Below, in pieces: positions 12,813 to 24,931 of a DNA stretch of 64,000 nucleotides (position 1 is its first letter; every line of letters starts with the position of its first letter). Position numbers and translations under genes: made by a program. Below the pieces are notes generated by a model that was not told the origin of the DNA, ran no database searches, and saw only the letters and a program-made list of their open reading frames with translations. Source of the DNA: Dendrophyllia cribrosa (Eukaryota; Cnidaria; Anthozoa; Scleractinia; Dendrophylliidae); assembly GCA_024195265.1 (NCBI GenBank), contig JAJLRJ010000002.1:14347867-14411866 (forward strand), written 5' to 3'.

Positions 12813-13133
12813 GTAGTAACTAACCCCTTTATACATTAGGCATTGAAGACATCAGGTGCTGACAAAAAAGTATGAAAAACTTTACGAGGGGTGACCTCCC
12901 CTCAATATTTATACTTTGGTGCCATTGTATAACGTGAGACCAGGCACCTGGCTTCAATGATCTAATCTGCGCATGCACAAAACAAGTTACATATACAGCA
13001 ATAAAAAAGCTCCTAAAAACTAAAATGTTCATGCAATTTATGCAAAGATAACACTTCACAGAAACAGGAATTGTGCAGATAATGTGTAAATGTTTTTTAT
13101 TACCTATCCAGTAGAAAAGATTTAATTAGAATA

Positions 13134-13650
13134 CTCAATTCAGCCTGTGGGTAGCGAGAAGGAACAACGTGCCCGCGCTAACTTTGAACATTGATAACGT
13201 TTTTAATATTGAAGCAAACGTGACTAATGGTATAATATTTCATTGTTCACGTGATTTGATGTTTCCATGGCAACAATATTTTGAAAGCCATGTTTTTTTA
13301 CCTTTTCATGAAAGATTCTAAGTCTATCGTCGTAACTTTTTCATTTTTATACCATTGGTTTTGGCTATTTTATCTCAGGTTTTGGAGAAATCGACAAATC
13401 TAAGATGACAAATCCAAAATGACGGCTGTGTAGAACAAATGACGTAACTGCCACGTCATTTGACGTTATCGTATCATTTTCCGGACCTCAAAGGAAACAG
13501 TTTGGGACGTATTATATACCCATCAAGTTTCCTTGTCATGGGTTTAATGCTCTTGAAGTTACAAACGAAGTAGGGGTACAATGTATCCCCGGCCCCCACT
13601 CCCACAGGTTCAGGAACTCAAAAAAGCCCCTTCAGGCTAAATAGGGTTAA
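13134..13650 (+). mobile_element. Second copy of the piggyBac-like MITE, eroded left end
   Basis: Shares GTGCCCGCGCTAACTTT, GATGTTTCCATGGCAACAA, GACGTTATCGT and the right end AGGCTAAATAGGGTTAA with 3928-4486. The left end reads ATTCAGCCTGTGGG without a clear TTAA. Confidence 0.65.
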
Positions 13651-14082
13651 GGTTAGCTTAAACTTAGCTAAAACTTCAACCTTTTAATAAATCTAATGTT
13701 ATGCGTTAGCGTAGCTTAAGCTAGTCCTAAATCTTTTATTTAATTTGGCGTAAATATTTTCACAGATTTATTGTTTGTTGCCTCAGTCTCCTTTAACTAA
13801 AGATGAATATCAACATATCAACAAGACAGAAAATCAACATGTCAACAAGACAGAAAATCTGAAAATATGCCTAAATACTGATGCTTATTTAAATTAGCTT
13901 TAAGGTCGTGAGTGACACCTTAGGCTCATCAGCATGTATTCATGTACGAGGTGCGAACGACTAATAACGACGATTCGCATGTCAAGAAATCGACACGAGA
14001 AGATTTATTCAGTACAAAGTTGTGGTCGCTACATCAGTAATTGCAAGTGCTTTAAACCATGCTGTACGGACGTCTAACTAAC

Positions 14083-14310
14083 TAGCGACGTATAAGCATA
14101 AGTATAAGCGAAAACATTACAATTTGCGTCAAGTGCAAACGAACATTGGCGCATGCGGCGAACATATTCATAAGAAAAAGAACAATGTTTGATGTCATGA
14201 TTTTGCTTGCGCTTATGCAAATATCAGGCCCGTTTTTATTGGACATAAGCGTTGTTATGCTTCCGTTTATCTTTATGCTTATGCTTATGTCGCTAGCGAA
14301 AACCAAGCTT
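14083..14310. mobile_element. MITE rich in CATAAGCATAAG words
   Basis: The left part has AGCGACGTATAAGCATAAG and the right part the complement ending GTCGCTAGCGAAAACCAAGC. A related copy lies at 54616-54812 (AAGCCTGGTTTTCACTAACG at the left, GTCGCTAATGAAAATGAGGC at the right). Confidence 0.65.
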
Positions 14311-14590
14311 ACCTATGGATCGTAACGAATTGCTTTTTCTTAAATTCTGACAGTAGTTCATGGATTGGAAGTACCATAGTTAGATAATAGCTTTGACAAA
14401 TGCACTCGTGTTTTACAGTCGTGACGCCTTTGGAAGCCTTAAAACCTGCAATTTTGTGTCCAAGAATACAGCGCTGATAGCTTTTTATGAGTTGATACTG
14501 CAGTTTTAAAAGTCACCTACGACCTTGAGTTGCATAAACTGACACAATTAAAATTAATTATTCGAGTAAATGGCTGTTTTAGGAATAATA

Positions 14591-14857
14591 CACCTATCAA
14601 TGTTTAGCCCCAGTGTGGGGGGAGGGGAGGCTGCCCAGGGAATTTTGACATAGAGGGCTGATACATGGGTAGGGATTTTGACATAACTAGATGCCCCCAG
14701 AATAAGGAGTTTGGATGCAGTTATTTGAAAGCCACAGAAACAGATTATCTAAGGACAGGATTTTGATATTCATTAGTTGCTCGGGGTTAGCTTATTTGAC
14801 TCTGGTTTCCCTCAAAATGTCAAAATCCCCTAAGTCGACCTAACATTGATAGGTGCA
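14591..14857. mobile_element. MITE abutting the 3' end of transporter B
   Basis: CACCTATCAATGTTTAGCC at the left is mirrored by AACATTGATAGGTG at 14844-14857, 20 bases beyond the stop codon of the minus-strand gene. The 3' UTR of copy B probably consists largely of this element. Confidence 0.65.
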
Positions 14858-14877
14858 TGATATGGCGATAGGTGTCT

Positions 14878-17800
14878 TCACATTAAAGTATCTTTCTCGC
14901 CATCGACATCTTTATGATTTGGGTTTTCGTTGTTTTCGTCTTCCTTTTGATCCAGAGCCAAATTTTCCATGGTAGGTTGGTTGAGGGTTTCCGGCAAAGT
15001 CATGACCCCAATCGCGGCTGCCACTGCAAGGCCAGCCATTATTCCAAACGGCAAGAAACGATTAACAGTGAGCTAATAAAAAAGATTAACAAAATGATTT
15101 GAAATATTATGACTGGCCTTTATTTTTAATCACAAGAAAGCATGTGGGTACGGGCGTAAAGTGAGTACAAAAACAAGTTAGAACAATGAATACCAACAAT
15201 TAATTTTTCTCGTCTGCCTTTGCTATTTTTACCAGTGCTGTGCTCCGTGGCCTACAGGCGTTTTTAGGTGAGCGAGCGCTGATTTTTTAAGTTCCTTTAG
15301 TGTTTGGCCGCCATTTTGGTTTCGCAAAACGTCAACCAGTGGAGAAGAAAAAGAAGAAAATACATGGAAAAGGTTTCAACTACCCCGCAGTGCTGGCGTA
15401 TTTTTCATGGCATGGACGAGTATTGGATTTTAAAGTTTGTTTAGTGTTTCCTCTCCCCCCCTCCCCCCCCCCCCCCCCCTTCCCCCACACACACTCCCAC
15501 CCCGTATTTCGAAATTCAGCCTGACGCTCACACCATTGGTCGCATCTTTTGACTCTTCCCAGTGCAAAGTGTAAAGTTTGGCGACAACCGGTTGCTATGG
15601 TAACAATGTGTGACATCATCAGTAGCATGACGTCAAGCCATTTTTCAATAAAAATGCATGTTTTTCACCTAAATGCTACCAAGAGCAACAAAATGTTTAA
15701 TTGTATCATATTTTCCAACTCTAGCAAAACAATATTTGCAATTTCTACATTTTCCCGATAAAGTCGAATTTTTAGTAAAATTCAAGATGGCGGCCATATT
15801 GTCGGCCATTTTGGATGAGATCACGGAAACCCATTATCGCTATAACCCATGATATTTACCTCATCTTGTAGAGCACATCACAGGCTATCTATTAGATGTA
15901 AAATATTTTCGAAATATTGTAACACCGCAGAAACCAAATGGGGCAATGCAGCGCTAGTTCACCCCCAAATGTGCAGAAGTGGATCAGTCGCATTACCCAA
16001 TGGAAACTGCAAAAATGGTCACTTACCAAAAGAGGAGCGTAAGCAGCGGCAAATGCGCTCACACGGGCAGAGGCTGTTGATGTGCCCATACCAACATTCC
16101 TAAACGTAAAAAAGAAGAAAGTACGAATTCATCAATAGCCTATATTCACGTTGCTTCTATTAGCCATGCGCAAAACCATTCACATGGATATAAGTTATAT
16201 TTCCATGTGACACAAAACTCATCATATCCATATGAATAAAACCATATGGTTTTACACTTAGCCTCGGTTTGAAAAGAAGGCTAAGAGCAACTCGGAAATG
16301 GGCTATTAAGATACTGCGATAGGTGAAACCACGGCAAGTAGTATCAGTTCAATCAGGTCAATATATGAACTTACCTCAACGTTGTGGGAAACAATTCCGC
16401 AGAGAAAATATACACCAATGAAAATGCTATCTCAATACTGAACCTGGCCACCACCATAGTCATAAAGATTTTTCCGGCCAAGAAACCTGTCAGATGACAA
16501 AACAAAAACTTTATATAATATATCTATATATTTATATTATACAGTATATACAATTTTAGACAGAAAATTTCTTGAGAAACATACATGTTACCGTACTTGA
16601 ACAACTTAATGGTTTATAGCTGCTATAAATTAATTAAGTGATGTATTTCTGTTATCCTCAAAACATTTCTTCTTTTCTGATTAGTTAGAGTTTTACCACA
16701 AACATGACAACGGGGATTCGTGAGACATTTCGAAAAGAAGTCGAAAACGCTTTTTAAAATCCGGCCATTGAAAACAAGTATAGGTTGAAATACAGGTTCG
16801 TGGCTTATTTGACAATAATCTATTATTTTTATAACTAAAATTTCATTATGAAGAAAAAATATTTGATCCGGTAATATGTAAAAGTAAACGATTTTATGAA
16901 TTGCTAATTTCAAAATGGGCAATGGTATCGAGGGGCTTTATTAAACTGAAAGAGGATTGTGGATTAGATGATATAACCATGTCGAAGGTTTTTCTTAATT
17001 TGAAGTCTGTTTCATCCGAAACTTTTGTTAGAAGTTTTCAATTTAAACTGTTAGATGATATTACATTCACTAATACGCGACTACGTTATGATATTGTGCG
17101 CTTTGTTCTTGGCGGTAACAAGTCTTTGGTTTTAACAAATCCAGTTACATCGTGTCTCTAGAAATTTCAAGTGCGTTTCAACAATTTGACACTTAAGGCG
17201 AATGAAAAACATTGAAAAGTATCTTGATACGGCTTAAAATGACATCTTAATTGCTGGCAACTCACGACAAGTTGCTCTCGGCAAAAGTGACAAAAATTTG
17301 TAACGAAATTAACATCATTTGGAAAGCACACGAATAATGACCTTTTAGTATTTCAAACGATACGGTTCATAGCAAAACGTTCGCCGAACATATATCTAGA
17401 ATTCGCCTTCCTTGAACCCAGAATGGGTTATCTAAGGCACTATTGCTTTACCTAAACACAGAAGAAGCTGTTTTATGCCTTGCACAGAATATACTAAGCA
17501 GCTCGATCGACATACCTGTAGCTGATAAGCAATCACTTGTCAACACATACTTGACGAAGCCGGAAATCACACAATAAAATTCTTTTGCGGCAGTGAAAAA
17601 CTTCCGGGAAACTACCCATAGCCTTTCCACCTTTCTCACAAGCAAAATATCATCAAATAACTCGAAAAAACTCACGCTCTTGGCAAATAAACATCCACAA
17701 ACATTTGTCTTCACAGTAATTTTATTCGAGTTCCCGGATGTAGGCTCGCGTTTGACAGGGCACCACAAAGCCTCTTGCCTTCAAAGCAAATTGTTACTAA

Positions 17801-20800
17801 GTCTTTGGCCGGGTCAAAATTCACCAACAATTCGCCTGCCGTTTAATAGATATGACCCGTAGAGGCTACTTTTTGAGGCCAAAGACTTGTTAACGCCAAG
17901 AACAAAGCGCACAATATCATAACCGTTTCGCCTCGGCCCGAGATCAAAAGTGTAACCCGTTTAGCCTCAAAAGAGACGAAATACAGTAAGATATAAGGAC
18001 GAGGACAGACTGTGCCAATCGCCAGCTTTTTTTCCCTCACGGGACTTAATGATGTCCTCGGGAAAACTTTGTTCAAGGCGGCCAAAAGGAAATCTACTGA
18101 AAATAACCGACAGAGAAAGCCACTGATCTCTAGCGCGCGCGCTCGCTTCGAAACGTTTGATTCTGTCATAGTAGAGAATCATGGGAAGTAACGACAATCT
18201 TTGCACTTGGATGGGGAAGGGAGGGGGGGGGGGGGGTTGCTGGGTTTAAGCCAGTTTATAAACTCATGACTATACGGTCTACTGCAGCTTTTAAGAGGAT
18301 ATGTAGTAAAAAAAATAATGATAACAGAAACAATCAAGACAGTAAACAAGCCCCGACAAAGCGATCTCAGAGCAATTTCTAGAGCTATGTTTTAACAAAT
18401 CCAGTTGTATATATATAATGGGAGTCTTTGTAAACACTTTTGTATGCTTTTATATGTGGAAAAAATATTTTTATAACTATAATTATTACTTATTGAGACA
18501 GTCATGAAGTCGAATACAGCTGAAGCTTAAGTCTACCTTTTTTGACACTGCATAAATTACGTTGTGTTAATGATGGTCAGTAACTGTATATTATATCACT
18601 TCTTCACTTTAATTAATTTTTACCTTGATCGTGTTCTGCCTTATCTGTCATTAAAAGCCCGCCGATCGCACCAATAGCAGCAACAAGAAAAGCTACCAGA
18701 AGAATTTTCCTTCGTCCAAACCTATGAAAAAAGATTAAAATGGTTAATACAGTCAACTCTTTCTAAGACGGTCACCGTCAGGACCAGCACCAACTGTCCA
18801 TCTTAGAGAGGTGCCCACCTTAAAGAGAGTCAAGGTAACATGACACCAGTAATCCTAAGATAGTAAAACAGAATGTAACGTACAGTAAGTGTCAGAGCTA
18901 GCAAATAAACTTCTGGTTATTATTACGATGTCACGTATTTGCTACTGTAATACAAAAATTGCCGCTTCCCAGGATCGTATTTGCTGTCATATTCAACATC
19001 TTTTCTTCGCTCTGAAGTACGTTTTCCACCAAAAAACACTCTTCTCAAGTGTCCGTTGACTCAGCTTCAAAGTGTCCATTTTAGAAAGATATCCGTCTTA
19101 AGGAGAGTATAGTTAAAGAAAAATGACTGAAGAACCGCAGGGACCAACTCAAGAGTCGGAAGGTTCGTCTTCCTTCCTTTAGCACGCCATACTTCGTGTT
19201 GTTGTTCAATCCATTTTATATAGTTCAACATACGCGAGAGGACATTTAGCATTCACTCGCTATAAATTCTTTAATTCACCTTAGCGTCAAAGCAGCACTA
19301 ACAGGATATGCTGGCAAGCCGGCACAGTTTGAAATCACAACGTTGATGTAGATATTACCACCTATAAAGGGAGCAGCGAATGCTATACCCCATGCAGTGA
19401 ACGATGCAGCCATCCTGTTGTATATAGAAAAAAAAAGGTGAAATTATTAATGAACGCTTCATTTACCACACTATAATTCTCTAAGCTTCTTCTTAACAAA
19501 GTGGGTTCTAGTCATTCTATCATTTAGTTGTAACAATTGAAACTCTAATTCAATTCTCTTTTGTACGCTTGTCTGTTTGAGTCTGTGTGTCTGTTGCGTG
19601 AATTTGTGCCATCTTGCCGACCTGTACTTTTGTTAAATTAAATATTTAGAACAATTGGCTGTCGGCTCCGTTAACGTTTACCACATAGATTTATCGGAAA
19701 ATCGTAGCCCATTAGAAGGTCTTAGTCAATAATGGCTTCCATGGCCGTATTTTATTTATTAACTTCTTTAATTAATTAATTAATTAATTAGTTTTTCAGT
19801 TATTCATTTATTTTAGCCCGGTTTACCAAAACGTCAATAATCACGTAAAAAAGCACGCTTACCACATTAACCAGGAGACAACAGTTTTGTGCGCCATTTT
19901 TCGGGAGCAAAACAAGTCACGAAGATCGCCAAGTTTTTCTTCTTTTGGCAATTTCAGTAGTGCCTCTGGCATTTCTTTGCCATTCAGTCTTGCAACTTTG
20001 GTTAGAATTTTCCTTGCCTTATACTCCCGTCCTCTTTTTAGAAGCCAACGGACGGACTCTGGAATAAAACTGTGGAGAAATAGAAACTACGAATATCAAG
20101 AAACATGTATAGTTTGCTGGTAACCCTGTGATTCCTCTTAAGCCTGATTTTCATATAATCGTTTGGGTCGTCTCAGTTGTCCCAGTCGTTTAAAAAACTA
20201 TTGAGACGACTGGGAGGTTCATATGGAAACACTACCCGGACGATCGCAAACGACTGGTACGACCGGGACGACCTCGGTCGCTTGGATAGAACTGACTTCT
20301 ATCCGGACGACCGGGACGACCATGCAGTTTATTCCAGAATTCATTTCTCTTTCTGCGTTCCAAAATTGTGTTCTCACTCTTTCAGACGACCGAGGCGAGT
20401 ATATGGGAACCTTATAGTCGTCGGGATTGTTCCAGTCGTCCCAATCGTCGCAATTTTTTTAAACGACTGGGACCACCGAGACGACCAGGTCGATTATATG
20501 GAAACCAGGCTTTATAGAGCACAGCCTTAAAAGACTGGTTTTACTTACAACCATCCAGACGCTAAAAGAATTCCAGGAGCTCCAGTCACCATGGTAAAGT
20601 TTTTCCAATCTCTTATCGCATATGCAAATCCTGCTAAAGCAATGGCCGCCAAAAAGAAACCAACCCATACCAAACCTCCAGTCAATCCTCTGTGGCGCAC
20701 ACCTGAAAACTCTGTCAACAGCACGAATAACGGGATGCTGTAAGCACCTAAATAAAAGAAAACATCAAAGGCTAATTAGTGGATTTCCTTCACGATGGTT

Positions 20801-23800
20801 TATGGTTTGGCATTCTGCTACATTTCTTCCGCGGTCACACTGTCCCATGTACAATCGAAGCTGCCATAAGAGAAAACCCTCGGGAAGCAGAAAAAGAAAG
20901 TGTCCGTATACAACTGGAGCTAGACGCTTACGCCGGGGAATGATTCTCTAAAGAGGAGAATTCAAACGGGGTTTTATCAAGGCGGCCTAAGTAGAGCTCT
21001 CCGCTTACGACAGTGTTTTCTCAGAGAGTTTCGACTGTACCTCCATATCTTCTCTGTTAGATGAGTATGCTGCAAAAACGTTGAAAAAGAGCTTTGCAGC
21101 ACAAAACATTACCTGCCATATGTTACTGAACTTATCTTTATCATTCCTATAGGCCACTTTCGACATATTAAAATTCAACTTGATAATGAGGCCTTATTTC
21201 AACTCGGGTTGATGAGGCTGATTAGGCCTCTAGCAAGATTATACTTATTTACCGAGAAAAATAATATAGTACAATAAAAGTTGAATTTTAGTATATCGAA
21301 AGTGGACTATTTTACTTAATTTTTATCTTCATATTTTAAACATTTAATGCCACTTCGCGGTATTTTTATTTTGTGGCACGCCTATAAACTTGCCGGTGTT
21401 ATGTATACACAAGAGGGGACACGTTGGATTTCAGATCCAGAGGTCGGTGGCTCGAAGCCTGGTCTTCATTTGGCAGTCGTGTGTGTTTCTTTAGACAAGA
21501 AACTTTACTCTTTATTGTCTCTCTCCACCCAGGTGTATAAATGGGTACCGGCGACGAAATGCTAGGGGTTAGCCTGCGATGGACTAGCATCCCATCCAGG
21601 GGAGAGTAGCAATACTACAGTGCTAGTTGCCTCATGCTATGGAAACCGGGTTAGGCTCTGACCGAGTGAGCCACACGGTGGCTCGTGTGCGACTTCACCT
21701 TTACAGCTTCCCATGTACACACAGCCTCTTATAAATCAGGAGAAAACTGCAAAATACGTGACTTACCGATCAAAAATCCAATAATGGCTCGAAAAAGAGC
21801 AAACAACCAGAAGACAGGAGCAAAGGCTGAAACGAAATGAAAAAGGCAGCAAAAGAAGCCGCATACGAAGAGAGGAAGTTTTCTGCCAAACTTGTCAGAG
21901 ATGGGACTCACGCAAATGCTACCAATAAAAAATCCGGCAAAAATGACAGATGTTGAAACAAAACTCAGTGATCCACGGTCACACACAAGGTCAAACTGTG
22001 AAATAATGATAAGAATACGTAAATGTAAACTGATTAATGTTAAGCAAAATAGTTAATTAAAACCGATTTCTTGAGAATAAACATAACTGGGTATCTTCTA
22101 ACTGGGTGTAGCTAGTAAAGATGTAAACATTACGTGGACTTATAAATAGATGGCTGTGTTAAAATAGGGTAGCTCATTCAGTATATACAAAGCAAAAAAC
22201 TGTTATCAATAGAGACCCTGGATAAATTGAAAAGAAATGTAACAATATAGGAACTATTAACCCTCGAACATACAACTGGTACAAGGCGCCCGGGCACGCA
22301 GTAATTGGCCTCACGCTGTTGCGGTTCACCCCGCCCTTGTTTGCTGTCTATTCGTATGCCCTGAATTGTTGTAACAGTCCTGTAATCTTATACTAGAAGT
22401 AATATTATGTAAGTAATCTCGTGGTGAAGCTTATAAAAATGATAATAATAAAACTAGAAATACGTGTCTCGCAGAACCTCGCGAAGCTCGGGGGAGGATG
22501 CACTGCAAAATTGTAGTGATGTGGGAGGGAGAGATGGAATTTCTGATTTGACTGGAGAGGTTTGGTTGCATGCCGACAATGGCCCCGAAATTTAAAAATA
22601 CAAGGGCTACAAGGTTTTTCTCCCACATATTGTCAGCACATCTAGTCTTCAGTAGCTGTTGCTATGGTGACGAGATATGCCGTATTTAGTAGCATGAGGT
22701 CAAGCAATTTTCAGTTGAATTTTAAGGCGTGTTTTCACCTTTTTTGATGAAAAATATATAAAATGCCACTAAAGGCAGCAAAATGTTTAATTATATCGTT
22801 TTTACAACTCTAGCAAAAACTGCAATTTCCGCATTTTTTCGATAAATTTGAATTTTGATTAAAATCCAAGATGGCGGCCATCTTGTCCGCCATTTTGGAT
22901 GCCATCGTTTCCCAGTACGTTGTTAGTTAAATAAATATGGACCTTTAGTGAGGGTCCGAGTTTGACGGAATCACAGGATGGAAATTTAGTAAAATCGAGG
23001 CTAATATTAATTAGAATTATACCCCTATATTAGCGAGAAGTAGGATCCGCTGGCCTAGTTGTTGGTGGGTAAAACTGTCAATTAGCGATATTCATAAGGA
23101 AAATACAATACAGCAGATTTCGTCTCAATTTACATAAATTGTTCCTTCAATTTACTCGCCTAAAATGATTTGTATAGCCTAGATAGTCCATAAAAATGAA
23201 CATTTAGATGCATTCGTGGAATAGGTAGCTGACAATATTCGCGTACAAGTGGTATCAGATTTACAATGACTCGCCTTTGGCTCGTGGTTGTAAATCTGAT
23301 ACCTGAAGGCCGCTCATGTTGCAAACACTACTTACAGGCATGGTGATGAGCTAAGAGGTACATCGCCTGAGAATTAAGTAATGATCCGCATAAGAAGGAT
23401 AGCGCTGAACGGCAATGCACGATGGAATGTCAACTATTTTTATTGTTACAACTAGTGATCTCATTGGTCTAGACTCAAAAACCGCTAAAAAGTTAAGGTT
23501 CAAGGTGCATAAAGTCTAAATTTTTTAAGGTTTCAAGCATTTTGAGATCCAATCGCACAACATGAAATTTTTAAAAGATATTGTATTTGGGGAACTTCAT
23601 CAAAGAAGCAAAATTAGTAGCTATTGTCTTCTGCTATTCTGATTGGTTAAGCACGAACATTTCCTAAAATATATTTGACGCAAATGTATTTTCTGTATTT
23701 TTATAATGAAATATAATAATGAACCATCAGCCCCTCCTCTATTCTTAAAATCAAGGATATTCTATGTGGGAAAGAGCCATTGCCGCAGAACAATGAAGTT

Positions 23801-24256
23801 TACTACAGTTCTAATGTGAAGCATTACTTAAAGGGATAAGGGATATCCCAACCCCCCCCCCCCCCCCCCCCTCCCCTCTCTCTCCAGCCTCTTTCCCTAC
23901 CAGCGCCTCCCTAATGGTGACAAATGGAGAATCTCAATGGGACAATCCACAAGCCACTACTGAATAAATACCTCAGTGACAATCGACGTGAAGTCGTCAG
24001 CAAATTCCCAGTCTTCCCTGGAAATATTACATCTGAATGGATAGTTCTTGTCTCCGAGATTAATGGTTTCCGTAAAGGGGCAGGTGACATTATTCTTACA
24101 CTTCCAGCCAGGCTCACCCGCAATGAAAACCATGCCCATCACAGGAACAGACCACCAAAACGCATAAATCAAATTAGAAAATATGTTGAGAGCGATTTGA
24201 TAAAGGCCGAAGCTGCCAATCTTCTCCAAAACTTCGTCAGTGGTTAGCGCCTTCAT
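14878..24256 (-). CDS. SLC22-like organic ion transporter (MFS), copy B, 9 exons
   Basis: Minus-strand exons in order: 24256-23972, 21995-21767, 20747-20549, 20069-19863, 19414-19280, 18721-18624, 16486-16375, 16099-16027, 15072-14878. All introns are GT-AG. The joined frame gives 510 residues. Exons 2-8 match copy A in length (229, 199, 207, 135, 98, 112, 73) and phase, so the two are recent or structurally conserved duplicates. Marks are IGSFGLYQ, DKFGRK at about 129-134, IPESVRW at 240-246, an ELFPTTLR equivalent, and LPET at 472-475. The cytoplasmic tail after TM12 is longer and more acidic than in copy A and ends at a TGA at 14880-14878. The gene runs tail to tail with copy A, about 5 kb apart. 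Probably a plasma-membrane organic ion transporter; specificity unknown. It could equally be called an organic cation transporter or carnitine transporter-like protein. Confidence 0.93.
15600..15825 (+). repeat. Dispersed repeat, copy 1, ending in AAGATGGCGGCCAT
   Basis: Resembles 22655-22912 over about 220 bases: AGTAGCATGA.GTCAAGC, CAAAATGTTTAATT, CAACTCTAGCAAAA, and AAGATGGCGGCCAT with CGCCATTTTGGATG. Both copies are in introns of transporter B. Confidence 0.65.
16134..16306. mobile_element. Foldback MITE in intron 7 of transporter B
   Basis: Begins AATAGCCTAT and ends CAACTCGGAAATGGGCTATT. The right end matches the ends of the palindrome at 31813-31990, and an internal ACCATATGGTTTT palindrome lies between. 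A diverged relative of that family. Confidence 0.5.
16940..17130 (+). mobile_element. Possible non-LTR retrotransposon fragment (post-RT region)
   Basis: The plus frame reads ETFVRSFQFKLLDDITFTNT followed by RLRYDIV. This resembles the region after the reverse transcriptase in several LINE clades (FQFKILNRI-like with TN..L). Only this patch is recognisable, so the assignment is tentative. It lies in intron 6 of transporter copy B. Confidence 0.35.
18752..19113. mobile_element. Tigger-like MITE in intron 5 of transporter B
   Basis: CAGTCAACTCTTTCTAAGAC at the left is mirrored by CCGTCTTAAGGAGAGTATAG at the right. Internal GTCCATCTTAGAGAGGTG wording matches the usual form of these elements. 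Confidence 0.6.
19771..19792 (+). repeat. TTAA microsatellite
   Basis: About five AATT units in intron 4 of transporter B. Confidence 0.85.
20141..20511. mobile_element. Harbinger-type MITE in intron 3 of transporter B
   Basis: TTA at 20138-20140 and 20512-20514 flanks ends AGCCTGATTTTCATATAATC and the complement of AGCCTGGTTTCCATATAATC. The inside is built of GACGACCGGGACGACC-like words. Confidence 0.7.
21395..21690 (+). mobile_element. tRNA-derived SINE in intron 2 of transporter B
   Basis: The head has TTCAGATCCAGAGGTCGGTG and a box-B-like GGCTCGAAGCC. The body has GCGATGGACTAGCATCCCAT, a block found in SINEs of several invertebrates. Box A is weak. Confidence 0.6.
22655..22912 (+). repeat. 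Dispersed repeat, copy 2
   Basis: The counterpart of 15600-15825, same orientation, in intron 1 of transporter B. Confidence 0.65.
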
Positions 24257-24272
24257 GGCTGAAAGAAATTAA
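24257..24272 (-). promoter_or_regulatory. Splice acceptor of a 5' UTR intron, transporter copy B
   Basis: On the minus strand a pyrimidine tract ends in CAG at 24259-24261, followed by CC and the ATG at 24256. This matches copy A. The upstream exon and promoter were not identified. Confidence 0.6.
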
Positions 24273-24631
24273 AGGCGCGCTTATATCGAGAGGTTTATAA
24301 GAAAGCACTACTAATTTGGTCACATTCCAAAAGTATTAGACTCAATCTTGCATCACTAATGTTATCTTCATGAGGAAAAATGAGCCCGAGTATCAGCTAC
24401 GCTGGTTCATGGCTGCTAATACTTGGGTTCACCATTTTAGATACAGAAGTATCTTTTAATAGATGTTGAGCCACTAGCACTGGTGATACAAACAAGGAAT
24501 CAGAGAATTAACTGTGTGTAAATTATAGTGCTAAGGTCAACCCATAAATTTCCCTGTACTGAGCGTTAGCCCTAGTTAGGAAATGAGTGACCACACGATC
24601 GCGAGGGAAAGAAAAAATATTTGACCTCGGT

Positions 24632-24698
24632 GGGATTCCAACCCACGACTTCCGGATTAAATCTTCCGTCGCTCTACCGCTTGAGCCAATGGTAGTCA
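24632..24698 (-). mobile_element. tRNA-like SINE head upstream of transporter B
   Basis: On the minus strand TGGCTCAAGCGGTAGAGCG resembles box A and GTGGGTTGGAATCCCACC resembles the T arm with box B. A cloverleaf is plausible, but its flanks match a repeat rather than a tRNA gene. Confidence 0.5.
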
Positions 24699-24744
24699 TT
24701 ACAAAGATTATGTCAGCGTTTTGCCAGCCGGGACCAGAAGAATA

Positions 24745-24931
24745 GCCCTTATCGTAGAAGAGTACGCCACGCCAACATATCAGCGGTTTCTCGCTTTCTT
24801 GACCCTATAGTCTCGTTTTGATGTTTACGCTCATCGTCGTCAGAGGTTCTCGTAAACATCAAAACGAGACTATAGGGTCAAGAAACCGCTGATATGTTGG
24901 CGTGGCGTACTCATCTACGATAAGGGCCATT
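24745..24931. mobile_element. Palindromic MITE, copy 1
   Basis: Arms carry GAGTACGCCACGCCAACATA, ATCAGCGGTTTCTCGCTTTC and CCCTATAGTCTCGTTTTGAT, mirrored around a short loop at about 24830. Copy 2 lies at 55955-56127. Confidence 0.85.

Noticed and set aside
24632..24698. True tRNA gene
   Set aside because: The arms do not pair cleanly, and repeats of SINE type occur around it; treated as a SINE head.
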